A stretch of 45,113 nt of DNA from a bacterium. Lineage in GTDB: Bacteria; Vulcanimicrobiota; Vulcanimicrobiia; Vulcanimicrobiales; Vulcanimicrobiaceae. Location of the stretch: NCBI GenBank assembly GCA_021781595.1, contig JAJXWN010000003.1, positions 1-45,113 of the forward strand. The letters are read 5' to 3'. Below the pieces are notes generated by a model. It was given only the letters and a program-made list of their open reading frames with translations. It ran no database searches and was not told where the DNA came from. Below are positions 35,644 to 45,113 of the stretch, in pieces (position 1 is the stretch's first letter; each line of letters opens with the position of its first letter). The position numbers and the translations under genes are program-made.

Positions 35644-37692
35644 GTGAGTCGAATGACGGATGTTTCACGCGCGCGTAATATTGCGATCGTGGGCTCGCAC
35701 CATGCGGGAAAGACCACGCTCGTCGAAGCCATCCTGTCGCACTGCGGCGCCGTTTCGCGCAAGGGGTCGGTGGTCGACGGCACGTCGACCACCGACCATG
35801 AGCCGGAGTGCATCGCGCACGCGCAGTCCACGACCGTCGGCTTCGCGCACTGCAGCGACTCCGATATCGACATGACGCTGATCGATTGTCCAGGCTTCGT
35901 CGATTTTCTCGAGGAGACGCGGCTTGCGATCTCAGGTGCCGACGCGGTCGCCATCGCGATTGAAGCCGACCCGGCGCGCGTCGCGCAGATCCAAAACCTC
36001 GTCGACTTTATAGACGCGCGCGGCCTGCCGCACCTCTTCGTCATCAACAAACTCGATCGCGCTGGATCGGATTTCGCCGGCACGCTCGCAGCGCTGCAGT
36101 CCGCCTACGGGCGGCACGTCGTGGCGGAGCATTGGCCGATCGGCATGGCCGAGTCGTTCCGAGGCTACGCCGACCTCGCCACCCGCAAGGCCTATCTTTA
36201 CGACGGCACGCGAGAGCGGGAAAGTGCGCTCCCTGAGGAGTTGCACGATCGAGTCGACCGCGCGCGCGGCGAACTGCTCGAGGCGATGGCCGACTTCGAC
36301 GACCGCTTGATGGAACAGATTCTCGAAGGCATCGAACCGTCGCAGGAGGTAGTCGAGAGGGACCTCTGTGAGGAGTGCTCGCACGACCAAATCGTGCCGG
36401 TGCTGGTCGCCGCGGGACTGCCCGGGTACGGAGTGACCGCGCTGCTGCGCGCGATGGAGCGCTGGTTCCCGTCTCCGGCCGACGCACCGGCCATTGACGC
36501 CGAGGGGCGCCCGATCGAGCTGCGCCCCGACGGGCCGGTGATCGCACACGTTATCAAGACGACGATCCACCCCCAATCCGGCAAACTTTCGATCGTTCGC
36601 GTGCTCTCCGGAACGTTGAAACCGGATGCGACCTTGACGAACGTCTCTCGCGGCGACGAAAAAGTACGCGCCGGGGGCCTCTATCGTCTGCAAGGGAAGA
36701 AACAGGAGCCCCTCGCCGAGGCCGGGCCGGGGAGCGTTGTCGCGCTCGCCCGCTTGGAGTCGGTCGCGACCGGCGACACGCTCACCACCAACGGTCTGCG
36801 AATTTTGTTGCCGCACGTTCGGCGGGCAGAGCCCGTCTTTGCCGTCGCGGTCCGTCCCAAGGAGCGCATCGACGAAGCGAAGATATCACAGATGCTCGCG
36901 CGAATCGTCGACGAGGATCCGGCGCTGCGCCTCCAGCGCGCCGAAATCACCAACGAACTGCAACTCATGGGCAGCGGCGAGCAGCACGTTTCGATTGCCG
37001 TCGAACGTCTCGGGCGCAAATACAAGGTCGAGGTCGAGACGCACCCGCCAATCATTCCGTATCAAGAGACCATCTCAGCCGGGACCGAGATCCATTCGCG
37101 CTACAAACACCAAACCGGAGGGCACGGCCAGTTCGCCGACGTGTGGCTGCGGGTTCAGCCGTGCGAACGAGGCCACGGTGTTACGTTTGAAGAGCAGATC
37201 GTCGGCGGCGTCGTTCCGCGTCAGTTCATCCCGGCCGTCGAGAAGGGGGTGCGCGAAGCGCTGATGCACGGCAGCCTCGGCGGCTATCCGGTGACCGACA
37301 TCAACGTAATCCTCTTCGACGGCGCGTACCACGACGTGGACTCGAGCGAACAGGCCTTCAAGACGGCGGCCGGCATGGGCATCCGAGAGGCCTTGCCAAA
37401 GTGCAACCCGGCCGTTCTGGAGCCGATCGTGCACGTAGCGGTCACCGTCCCTACAGCCTACACCTCCGCCGTCATCCAGCAATTGACCGGTAAACGCGGG
37501 CAGATCCTCGGCATGGCTCCCGGCGACAAGCCGGGCGTCGACATCGTCGAGGCGTACGGCCCGCAAGTCGAGATCGCTCGCTACATCACGGAACTTCGCA
37601 CCGCTACGCAAGGGCTCGGAACCTACGTCTGGCGTCACGACCGCTTCGAGCCCGTTCCCGGCAAGTGGGCCGGGCCGAAGGCGGCCGTCTAG
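35644..37692 (+). CDS. Elongation factor G-like (EF-G paralogue) GTPase
   Basis: IAIVGSHHAGKTTLVEAIL (G1), LIDCPGFVDFLEETR (G3), FVINKLDRAG (G4), EF-G domains IV/V (HKTGGHGQFADVWLRVQP-like, TGKRGQILGM). Confidence 0.9.
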   Translation: MSRMTDVSRARNIAIVGSHHAGKTTLVEAILSHCGAVSRKGSVVDGTSTTDHEPECIAHAQSTTVGFAHCSDSDIDMTLIDCPGFVDFLEETRLAISGADAVAIAIEADPARVAQIQNLVDFIDARGLPHLFVINKLDRAGSDFAGTLAALQSAYGRHVVAEHWPIGMAESFRGYADLATRKAYLYDGTRERESALPEELHDRVDRARGELLEAMADFDDRLMEQILEGIEPSQEVVERDLCEECSHDQIVPVLVAAGLPGYGVTALLRAMERWFPSPADAPAIDAEGRPIELRPDGPVIAHVIKTTIHPQSGKLSIVRVLSGTLKPDATLTNVSRGDEKVRAGGLYRLQGKKQEPLAEAGPGSVVALARLESVATGDTLTTNGLRILLPHVRRAEPVFAVAVRPKERIDEAKISQMLARIVDEDPALRLQRAEITNELQLMGSGEQHVSIAVERLGRKYKVEVETHPPIIPYQETISAGTEIHSRYKHQTGGHGQFADVWLRVQPCERGHGVTFEEQIVGGVVPRQFIPAVEKGVREALMHGSLGGYPVTDINVILFDGAYHDVDSSEQAFKTAAGMGIREALPKCNPAVLEPIVHVAVTVPTAYTSAVIQQLTGKRGQILGMAPGDKPGVDIVEAYGPQVEIARYITELRTATQGLGTYVWRHDRFEPVPGKWAGPKAAV

Positions 37693-37746
37693 CGTCGCCG
37701 AACCCAAACAATCTCTTCCCCCAGCTCGCCCGGAGGAATCAGGTCT

Positions 37747-39354
37747 TTGAAACGCCTTCTCGCACTTGCGGTGCTCGGCGCCGCCGTAGCCGGCTGCTCG
37801 CAGGGGAGCGCTCCGGGAACGCAACCCGGCGTGCTGCGCATCGCGATCCAGTCCGACGTCAAGAACCTCAACCCGCTGCTCACCTCGAACACGACCGACG
37901 GGATGATCGCGCGGCTGATGTTCGAGCCCCTGGTCTCCGCCGACGCGCAGGGCAAGACGATCCCGATGCTGGCCGCGCAGGTTCCCACGCAGCGCAACGG
38001 CGGAATCAGCAAAGACGGGCTGACGATCACCTATCACCTGCGCAAAGGCGTGAAGTGGACCGACGGCGTTCCGGTCACGAGCGCGGACGTCAAATGGTCC
38101 TGGCAGGCGCTCATGAATCCCAATAACAACATCATCTCGCGCCACGGGTACGACCTCATCAAGAGCATCGACACCCCGGGGCCCTACACCGCGATCGTTC
38201 ACCTCAAGCGAAAGTTTGCTCCGTTCGTCAACACGTTTTTCGCGGACAGCGATCAACCGTATGGGGTCGCGCCGGCCCACATCCTCGCGAAGTATCCAAA
38301 CATCAACGAGATCCCGTTCAACAGCGACCCGAGCGTCAGCGACGGGCCCTTCAAGTTCGTGATTTGGGTGCGTGGCGACCACATGGAATTCGCGAGGAAT
38401 CCAAACTTCTTCCTGGGCAAACCGAAGCTCAAGCGCATCGTCATCCACATCGTTCCCGACGAAAGTACGACCGTCAATATGCTGCGGACTCACGATATCG
38501 ATTGGATGTTCGAAGCCTCGGTGGACAACTACCCCCAAGTGAAGTCCATCCCCGGGATCAAGATCGTCTGGGTGAACGTGAACGGCTACGAGGACCTACA
38601 ACTCAACGTGCAGCGACCGTATCTCCGCGACGTGCGCGTGCGCCGGGCGATCGCGTATGGCATCGATAAGGAGCGGCTGGTAAAAACGCTCACCTTCGGC
38701 CAGGAACGCATCGCGACCGAAGATCAACCCCCTTTCATGTGGGCGTACGATCCGAAGGTGACCAACTATCCGTACGATCCGGCCAAGGCCCGGCAACTAC
38801 TGGAGCAGGCCGGGTGGTCGCCGGGTCCCGGCGGCATCATGCGCAAAGACGGGCACCGCCTCATCCTCGTGCTGACGAGCGATGCCAGCAATATCACGCG
38901 CCGGCGCGAGAGCGTCGAGGTTCAGGCGATGCTGCGCAAGATCGGCATCGAAGCCGAGGTGAAATACTATCAGGCCGACGTCCTCTACGCTCCGGTCGGC
39001 GAAGGCGGAATCCTCCAAGGCGGGCGCTTCGATTTGGACCTTGCGGGTTGGTATTCTGGAACGGACCCAGACGACTCTTCCCAATTCACCTGCAAGAACG
39101 TCGCGCCGCACGGTTACAACTACTCGCGCTACTGCAGCAAGGAGATGGACGCCGCTCAGCAGGTCGCACTCACCCATTACGACATCGCGACGCGGAAGAT
39201 CGCCTACGCTCGCATCCAAGAACTGCTCAAGCGTGACGTTCCCGAGCTCTTTACGTATTACGAGCGCCAGATGCAGCCGATCAACCCGAACTTCAAAGGT
39301 TTCCACCCGAACCCGGTAACCGAATCGTGGAACGCATGGCAATGGAGTATTTAG
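37747..39354 (+). CDS. Peptide/oligopeptide ABC transporter substrate-binding lipoprotein (SBP family 5)
   Basis: Lipobox AVAGC; GLTITYHLRKGVKWTDGVPVTSADVKWSWQALMNP; divergent paralogue of the two SBPs at the left end. Confidence 0.92.
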   Translation: MKRLLALAVLGAAVAGCSQGSAPGTQPGVLRIAIQSDVKNLNPLLTSNTTDGMIARLMFEPLVSADAQGKTIPMLAAQVPTQRNGGISKDGLTITYHLRKGVKWTDGVPVTSADVKWSWQALMNPNNNIISRHGYDLIKSIDTPGPYTAIVHLKRKFAPFVNTFFADSDQPYGVAPAHILAKYPNINEIPFNSDPSVSDGPFKFVIWVRGDHMEFARNPNFFLGKPKLKRIVIHIVPDESTTVNMLRTHDIDWMFEASVDNYPQVKSIPGIKIVWVNVNGYEDLQLNVQRPYLRDVRVRRAIAYGIDKERLVKTLTFGQERIATEDQPPFMWAYDPKVTNYPYDPAKARQLLEQAGWSPGPGGIMRKDGHRLILVLTSDASNITRRRESVEVQAMLRKIGIEAEVKYYQADVLYAPVGEGGILQGGRFDLDLAGWYSGTDPDDSSQFTCKNVAPHGYNYSRYCSKEMDAAQQVALTHYDIATRKIAYARIQELLKRDVPELFTYYERQMQPINPNFKGFHPNPVTESWNAWQWSI

Positions 39355-39890
39355 GTTCACCGGATCCCATACGCATCACGGAGCTCACGTGGTTACGAAA
39401 GATGATCGTCGAACGCGCGCTCACTCGCGGCGACTACGTCCTCTCGGGCGGCGCACGCAGCGATTACTACATCGACAAGTTCCGGCTCTTCTCCGGCCCC
39501 CACGTCCTGCGCCGCGTGGCACGGATGTTCACGCCGGTTATCGCCGAGATCAGCCCCGATCTCATCGCCGGAACGGAGTTGGGCGGTGTCGTGATCGCGA
39601 CGGCCGTCTCGCAGATGGCCGGCATCCCAATGATCGCGGTGCGCAAAGAACCGAAAGGCTATGGGGCGTTCCCCGGCGAGTTCGTAGAAGGACCCTACGA
39701 AAAGGGTCATCACGTGCTCTTACTCGAGGACGTCGTGACCAGCGGACGCGAGCTGCTATCGGCAAAGACGCGCCTCGAACAGCTCGGCCTGCGAGTCACG
39801 CCCTGTGCGGTCGTCAGTCGCGGCCTGGCGGCCGTTCGTTCGCTCATCCAATTTTCGCTGCCGCGCGGACAGGCGCAGAGCGAGAACTAA
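39336..39890 (+). CDS. pyrE: Orotate phosphoribosyltransferase
   Basis: GDYVLSGGARSDYYIDKF, AGTELGGVVIATAVS, VLLLEDVVTSGRELL (PRPP motif); start overlaps end of SBP gene. Confidence 0.82.
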   Translation: MAMEYLGSPDPIRITELTWLRKMIVERALTRGDYVLSGGARSDYYIDKFRLFSGPHVLRRVARMFTPVIAEISPDLIAGTELGGVVIATAVSQMAGIPMIAVRKEPKGYGAFPGEFVEGPYEKGHHVLLLEDVVTSGRELLSAKTRLEQLGLRVTPCAVVSRGLAAVRSLIQFSLPRGQAQSEN

Positions 39891-41593
39891 CGCGAAGCTG
39901 CTTCGGGGCTAGACTCGGGGTGAAGGTTGCCCTGCGAGAGCGGTACGATAAACAAGACGCGATCGTCCGGTTTCATCTCGGAGAAGTCGTGTAGCGGCAC
40001 CAACCTCCCGTCCCTGCGAACGTAGAGCGGGATGCGCTTGCCCGCCGGCGGCGGCGCTTCGTCGATGATCTCCTTCTCCGGGCGTTCGCCGAGGTCGTAG
40101 GTTCCGCCCTCGAATGCGACGCGGCCGCGCGTCCCCGGAAACCGCGAGAGCCCCGCAATCATCGCGACGGCCAGCTCGCTCGTCGAAAACGATTTTGCAA
40201 TCGTGAAATTCCGTTCCACGGAGCGAGCGAAGGCCCGGTCCATGACGCGCATCACGACCGAGAGCGCGGGATTGATGACGCGGGCGCCGAGTACGGCCTC
40301 GAGGTTCGCGGTATCGCTATTGGTTACCGCGACGAAGCTCCGGGCGGTAGCCAGATCGCAGAATCCGAGCGTTTCGTCGTTGGTCGCATCGCCCGTCAAG
40401 AGTTCGATACGCCGGTCTCGCGCCATCTCGATCAGCAGAGAACTAGGGTTCTGTTCGATGACGACGACGCGGCGGCGCATGCGCAGGAGGAGGTCGATCA
40501 CGCTGGAGCCGACGTTACCGGCTCCGCAGACGACGACGTGGTCCTCGGCGTGAATGTGCCGCAGACCCTGCAAGGCGACGATCTGCGCACGGCTGAGCGC
40601 GCTCGCGATCGAGGCGATGAAGACACCCGAGATCGAGACCCCGGCCAGCATGATCGCCATCGTCACGAGCAGTACCGGCCAACCGGCGGCGCGATCGTAC
40701 GGCGTGATATCTCCGTATCCCACGGCCGCCATCGTTTGCGTCACGAAATAAGACGCGGTCACCAAGCTGAGCCGCAGCGCCCACATGAAGTAGAGCGATG
40801 CGGCGGTGAAGGTGACCGCGCCGGCGATCAGTATCCGCACGAGAAGCGGCTCCCTTCGCGCGATCGATCGCGGTAACCCAACCAGCACGAATCGCAAGCG
40901 CCACCGAAATGGCGACTCGGCGCGCCCGCGGGCCTTCGGCCAGGCCGCTTCGAGCGCTGGCAGCGGTCCGAACGCAATGACGCGGTCGCCCGCTGCCAAT
41001 GCGCGCAAAGGATCGTAGGCGGTGTCGCCGTTGACGCAGACGATCCGCGCGCTGATGCGCCGCTCGGCCTCGCTCGCGGCGATTCCTACGACGCCGAAAT
41101 CCTCGGCCCGGCGCTGCGAGAAACCTACGAGGTCGCCGTCGATATCCGGGAACTGGATGGCATAGGTACAGGCCGGGTCGACGGCAGCCGCCGCGTAGCT
41201 TGCCGCCGCGTGCGCCGCGGGCGACACGGCGGTGCAGTTCGCTACATTCTGCTCGATCTTGCGCCCGAGCGTGCGGTTAAACTGGCGCAGCACGATGCGT
41301 ATATCCGGATTGAGATCGCGAGCTTTGAGCGCGACCTGCAAATTGAGGCGGTCGTCCGGCGATACCGGCATGATGGAGGTCGCCTCCAGGATGCCTGCGG
41401 CTCGCAGCGATTCGTATTCGTTCGGCGGAAGGCCGACGAACGTCGCGCCCGCCGTGCGGGCACGTTCTGCTACGGCCGGGTCGTCGTCGGACAGGAGCAG
41501 GACCTCGTGTCCTTGCGTAGCACAGAGTTCCTCGCAGACGCGTAGCGCGAGGTCGTCCGCGCCGACGATGATAATGAGAGGCAGCGCACGCAT
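39887..41593 (-). CDS. Potassium channel protein with RCK/TrkA-N domains on both sides of a 2-TM pore
   Basis: N-term IIIVGADDLALRVCEELCATQGHEVLLL, pore MAAVGYGDITPYDR, C-term VVVCGAGNVGSSVIDLLLRMRRRVVVIEQNP; start at MRALPLIIIVG. Confidence 0.85.
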   Translation of the reverse strand: MRALPLIIIVGADDLALRVCEELCATQGHEVLLLSDDDPAVAERARTAGATFVGLPPNEYESLRAAGILEATSIMPVSPDDRLNLQVALKARDLNPDIRIVLRQFNRTLGRKIEQNVANCTAVSPAAHAAASYAAAAVDPACTYAIQFPDIDGDLVGFSQRRAEDFGVVGIAASEAERRISARIVCVNGDTAYDPLRALAAGDRVIAFGPLPALEAAWPKARGRAESPFRWRLRFVLVGLPRSIARREPLLVRILIAGAVTFTAASLYFMWALRLSLVTASYFVTQTMAAVGYGDITPYDRAAGWPVLLVTMAIMLAGVSISGVFIASIASALSRAQIVALQGLRHIHAEDHVVVCGAGNVGSSVIDLLLRMRRRVVVIEQNPSSLLIEMARDRRIELLTGDATNDETLGFCDLATARSFVAVTNSDTANLEAVLGARVINPALSVVMRVMDRAFARSVERNFTIAKSFSTSELAVAMIAGLSRFPGTRGRVAFEGGTYDLGERPEKEIIDEAPPPAGKRIPLYVRRDGRLVPLHDFSEMKPDDRVLFIVPLSQGNLHPESSPEAASR

Positions 41594-42179
41594 GCTACCG
41601 AGTTCGCCGCCCGAGCAAGGGAACATCCAACCGCCGCATCCGCTGGCCGTCGCGCTGATAGAGCGGATGCGGATGCGCTCCGGTGCCGCAATCCTCGAAC
41701 TCGGAGGCGGTAGCGCCCGTAACGCGAGGGCCCTGTTCCGAGCGGGATTCGCCGTCACGACGATCGGCGGCGATTGCACGATGCAATCGGGACCCTTCGC
41801 CGCCGCGCTCAGCACCCACGCATTCCTGCACGGGATGCCCTCCGATCTCGCGGCGACGCTGCTCGCCGTCGCCCGAGTGCTCGAAACCGGCGCTCCGCTC
41901 TACGCTACGTTTGGCTCCATCTCAGACGCGCGCTTCGCCCGCGGGCGCAGGCTCGGAGAGAACACATTCGCACCTACCGATGGCGACGAGCGCGGCGTTC
42001 CCCACCACTTTTTCGACGAACGGGAGCTGCGCGCAATCCTTGGCGCGTCGTTTGCGGTGGAGTCGTTGACGGAGGTCGGCGTCGATCGCATCGCCGGCAG
42101 TTGGGCGCACGCGAACGCCCCCTTATCGGGAAGCGTGCACTGGTTCGCGAAGGCAGTGCGGCTCCCAATCAATAGGTAG
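41592..42179 (+). CDS. SAM-dependent methyltransferase-like protein
   Basis: AAILELGGGSARNARALFRAGFAVTTIGGD; GVPHHFFDERELRAIL; start uncertain. Confidence 0.65.
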   Translation: MLPSSPPEQGNIQPPHPLAVALIERMRMRSGAAILELGGGSARNARALFRAGFAVTTIGGDCTMQSGPFAAALSTHAFLHGMPSDLAATLLAVARVLETGAPLYATFGSISDARFARGRRLGENTFAPTDGDERGVPHHFFDERELRAILGASFAVESLTEVGVDRIAGSWAHANAPLSGSVHWFAKAVRLPINR

Positions 42180-42495
42180 AGATCGTGGGATCGATGCGGC
42201 GCGCGTAGGCGTCGATGCCGCCTCTGAGGTTGTAGACCCGCGTGAAGCCGTTTGCTGCGAGAAATCGCGCGGCGTGCGCGCTGCGAGAGCCTGAATGGCA
42301 CAGCACCACGATCTCCGCCTCGCGGTCGAGTTCTTCGGTGCGTTGCGCCAGCGCGCGCATCGGAATATGTAGCGCGCCCTCGATCCGCGCGAGGCGCAGT
42401 TCTACCGGTTCGCGCACGTCCAACAGCACGAAAGCGCGCCCCTGAAGGCGCCATTCGCCGAGTTCTTCAACGGAGATATCTCGCATCGAATTCAT
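42169..42495 (-). CDS. Rhodanese-like domain protein
   Basis: [61 protein letters not shown]. Confidence 0.9.
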   Translation of the reverse strand: MNSMRDISVEELGEWRLQGRAFVLLDVREPVELRLARIEGALHIPMRALAQRTEELDREAEIVVLCHSGSRSAHAARFLAANGFTRVYNLRGGIDAYARRIDPTISTY

Positions 42496-43277
42496 GCGCC
42501 GGCGGTGGATATGAGATCGCGCATCGGGCTCGAGGCGTTGGCGTAGAGCCGCTTCTCCATCCGGCCGGCGAGAAAGGCCTTCCGCCCCGCTGCGACTGCG
42601 TCGCGCATCGCTTCGGCCATCAACGCCGGATCTCTTGCGGCGGCGATCCCCGTGTTCATCAGCAGTGCGTCGATGCCCAACTCCATTGCCATAGCCGCGT
42701 CGCTTGCGGTCCCGACGCCGGCGTCGACGATCACGGGAACGTGAGCGCCTTCCTTGATGATGCGAATCGAGTACGGGTTGCAGACGCCCAGGCCGCTGCC
42801 GATGGGCGCCGCCAGCGGCATCACCGCCGAGCAGCCGATCTCCTCCAGTTGCTTGCATGCGACCGGGTCGTCCAGGATGTACGGCAGAACCGTAAAGCCG
42901 TCTTTGACGAGTCTCTCGGCCGCCGCCAGGGTTTCGCGCGTATCCGGATAGAGCGTGCGCGCGTCGCCGATGACTTCGAGCTTGACGAGATCGGTATCGA
43001 GCAACTCTCGGGCAAGCTGCGCCGTCAAGACCGCCTCGTCCGCCGTATAGCAGCCGGCCGTGTTCGGCAGTATCGCGTATTTCGCACGATCGATGAAATC
43101 GAGCATGCTCTTGCCGCGCGGATCGTCGAGAGCGATGCGCCGGATGGCAACCGTCACCATCTGCGCTCCGCTCGCATCATGCGCGGCCTGCATCGCCTCC
43201 ATCGTCGGATACTTGCCGGTCCCGACGATGAGTCGCGACGTGAATTCGTATTTGCCGATGTTGAAGGTGTCAGTCAT
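42492..43277 (-). CDS. thiG: Thiazole synthase
   Basis: [84 protein letters not shown]. Confidence 0.95.
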   Translation of the reverse strand: MTDTFNIGKYEFTSRLIVGTGKYPTMEAMQAAHDASGAQMVTVAIRRIALDDPRGKSMLDFIDRAKYAILPNTAGCYTADEAVLTAQLARELLDTDLVKLEVIGDARTLYPDTRETLAAAERLVKDGFTVLPYILDDPVACKQLEEIGCSAVMPLAAPIGSGLGVCNPYSIRIIKEGAHVPVIVDAGVGTASDAAMAMELGIDALLMNTGIAAARDPALMAEAMRDAVAAGRKAFLAGRMEKRLYANASSPMRDLISTAGA

Positions 43278-43281
43278 ATCC

Positions 43282-43497
43282 CTATCCGCCCGCCACGGCC
43301 TTGATTATTTCTATGCGATCGCCGTCGTCGATGCGTTCGCTCCCAAACGAGGATCGCTGCACGACGTGCCCGTTCTTCGCAACGGCTATGCCGGCCGGCG
43401 CAGCCTCCAAACGTTCGAGCAGCCGCTCGACCGTCATCCCCGCCGGCATCGTGCGCCGGTCACCGTTGATTGTAACGAGAACCGTTTCGCCGTGCAT
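43282..43497 (-). CDS. thiS: Sulfur carrier protein ThiS
   Basis: 71 aa, beta-grasp, C-terminal [10 protein letters not shown] with GG tail; immediately upstream of thiG. Confidence 0.9.
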   Translation of the reverse strand: MHGETVLVTINGDRRTMPAGMTVERLLERLEAAPAGIAVAKNGHVVQRSSFGSERIDDGDRIEIIKAVAGG

Positions 43498-43498
43498 C

Positions 43499-45113
43499 TC
43501 AAAGCCCCGTATAGACCGGACCCTCGCCACCCTGCGGAGGTACCCACGTGATGATCTGGTACGGATCGGCGATGTCACAGGTCTTGCAGTGAACGCAGTT
43601 GGTGAAATTGATCTGCAGCCGCCCTTCGAAGCCGTCGCCCTTCTTCTCAAAAAGCGGTTCGTAGACCGCTGCCGGGCAAAAATAGGCGCACGGGTTACCG
43701 TACTCCACGGTACAGCGATCGCGGCAGATTGCGGTGTCGGCAACCTGTAGGTGGCAGGGCTGGTCTTCCTCGTGCATCGTGCCGCTGTTGTAGACGTCGG
43801 TCACCTTGTCGAAGGTGAGCACGCCGTCGATCGGCGCCCGCGGCGATTCTTTCGGCTGCCAGCCGCGCTTCTCCATTCGTTCGTAACCCGGCTCACCGTG
43901 CAGCCGATCGGTCGTGCCGAAGCCTCGGCCGCCCGCGATCATGCCTAAACCTACGTTGAACAGCCCGGCGACGAGGCCGCCCCTGAAACCTTGATGGAAG
44001 TTGCGAGCGGTACGCATCTCGTCGTAGGCCCAGGAAGATTTGAAACCCACCTCGTAGGCGCCGAGCTGCCGCCGGTCGTAGGCGCCGGCCTGTAGCGCCT
44101 CCCACGCAGTCTGCGCGGCCAGCATCCCCGACTTCATCCCCAGATGTAAGCCTTTGAGGCGCATGCCGTTCAAGAAGCCGGCCGAGTCCCCGACGATCAT
44201 CAACCCGTCGGCATAGAACCGCGGCATCGCGAAGAGACCGCCTTCCGGGATCGCCTTCGCCCCGTAGCGCAGCAGCGCCGCACCCTCGAGCAGCCTGCGT
44301 ATCGCCGGATGCGTCTTGAAGCGCTGAAACTCGTTGTGCGGATCGTTCGTCGGATCTTTGGCGTCCAAGCCCGTCACGAATCCGACGTCGAGAACGTCGC
44401 CGGCCATGCCGTAGACGAAGCCGCCGCCAAACGTCTCGGCGCGCAACGGAAAACCCAGCGTATGGATCACGCTGCCCGCCCGCACGCTTCCCGGCGCGCA
44501 CTGCCAGATCTCTTTCACCCCGGTAGCGTAGACCTGGGGTTCGCGTTCCGCATCGAGCTTCAGCCGGCCAATGGCTTGCTTGGCAAGCGTCCCGCGTGGG
44601 CCCTCGCCGAGAATGACGATCTTCGCAAAGATGTCGGCACCCGGCTCGTAGTTCGCCTTCGGGTTGCCGTGCTTGTCGACGCCTTTGTCGCCGGTGCGAA
44701 CGCCGATCGCGCGATCGCCGTCCCACAGGAGCTCTTGGCCGGGAAAGGCTGGGAAGACCTGCGCGCCCGCCTCTTCGGCGCGCTCGCCGAGCCATCTGGC
44801 CATCTTCTGCAGCGAAACGACGTACTTGCCGTGATTGTTCATCATCGGCGGCACGATCGGTGCCTCGATCTTCCCGCTTTCGGTGAGGAACCATAGCCGA
44901 TCTCCGGTAACCGGCGACTCGACGGGCGCGTTGCGCTCCCGCCACTCCGGCAGCAACTCGTCGAGCGCGCGCGGATCCATCACGGCGCCTGAGATGCCGT
45001 GGCTGCCTATCTCCGCGCCCTTGTCGATCACCAGCACTTCGAGCTCGCGCCCGGCCGTTTTGGCGAGCTGCATGAGCCGGATCGCGCCAGCCAAGCTCGC
45101 CGGTCCCGCGCCG
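43499..45113 (-). CDS. Electron transfer flavoprotein-ubiquinone oxidoreductase, truncated at window edge
   Basis: Frame continues upstream to window end (GAGPASLAGAIRLMQLAK); GSHGISGAVMDPRALDELLPEW, MRLKGLHLGMKSGMLAAQTAWEAL, C-terminal 4Fe-4S region YFCPAAVYE...INFTNCVHCKTCDI. Confidence 0.95.
   Translation of the reverse strand, partial: GAGPASLAGAIRLMQLAKTAGRELEVLVIDKGAEIGSHGISGAVMDPRALDELLPEWRERNAPVESPVTGDRLWFLTESGKIEAPIVPPMMNNHGKYVVSLQKMARWLGERAEEAGAQVFPAFPGQELLWDGDRAIGVRTGDKGVDKHGNPKANYEPGADIFAKIVILGEGPRGTLAKQAIGRLKLDAEREPQVYATGVKEIWQCAPGSVRAGSVIHTLGFPLRAETFGGGFVYGMAGDVLDVGFVTGLDAKDPTNDPHNEFQRFKTHPAIRRLLEGAALLRYGAKAIPEGGLFAMPRFYADGLMIVGDSAGFLNGMRLKGLHLGMKSGMLAAQTAWEALQAGAYDRRQLGAYEVGFKSSWAYDEMRTARNFHQGFRGGLVAGLFNVGLGMIAGGRGFGTTDRLHGEPGYERMEKRGWQPKESPRAPIDGVLTFDKVTDVYNSGTMHEEDQPCHLQVADTAICRDRCTVEYGNPCAYFCPAAVYEPLFEKKGDGFEGRLQINFTNCVHCKTCDIADPYQIITWVPPQGGEGPVYTGL

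Noticed and set aside
37075-38538. 487-aa minus-strand ORF
   Set aside because: Antisense across the EF-G paralogue and third SBP genes, both with strong family motifs.

Overview
High-GC bacterial chromosomal window of 45 kb, gene-dense, with no tRNA, rRNA, CRISPR array, phage or transposase gene recognised. The content suggests an aerobic diderm outside the classical Proteobacteria, possibly an Eremiobacterota/Vulcanimicrobiota-like lineage; that placement is inference only. Main content, left to right: tandem peptide-binding ABC lipoproteins downstream of a double AhbA/AhbB (Lrp/AsnC)-like protein; a TolC-MFP efflux pair with no RND pump beside it; a thioesterase; a long structured leader before an outer-membrane beta-barrel fused to a Cu_amine_oxidN1-type domain; a run of nitrilase, beta-propeller, NAGPA-like phosphodiester glycosidase, TldD and TldE; a TlpA/ResA thioredoxin; FolD; O-methyltransferase; flavin reductase; MBL hydrolase; a divergent SUF locus (sufR + atypical U-type scaffold versus sufC-sufD/B-like-sufS-sufU, no second SufB/D gene); a block of hypothetical membrane/secreted proteins; an ECF sigma factor overlapping a gene for a zinc-binding anti-sigma (ZAS) domain fused to an O6-alkylguanine-DNA alkyltransferase; pyroglutamyl peptidase; a PHP-domain phosphoesterase with a histone-H1-like 6-aa-repeat tail; an EF-G paralogue; a third peptide-binding lipoprotein; PyrE; an RCK-pore-RCK potassium channel; a methyltransferase; rhodanese-thiG-thiS; and a truncated ETF-quinone oxidoreductase. 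Strongest candidate for an undescribed system: the ECF sigma / ZAS-MGMT fusion pair (31577-32957), which looks like an alkylation-sensing anti-sigma switch. Next are the PHP/H1-tail fusion, the periplasmic-domain/beta-barrel fusion with its structured leader, and two TA-flanked palindromic elements that bracket tldD-tldE.
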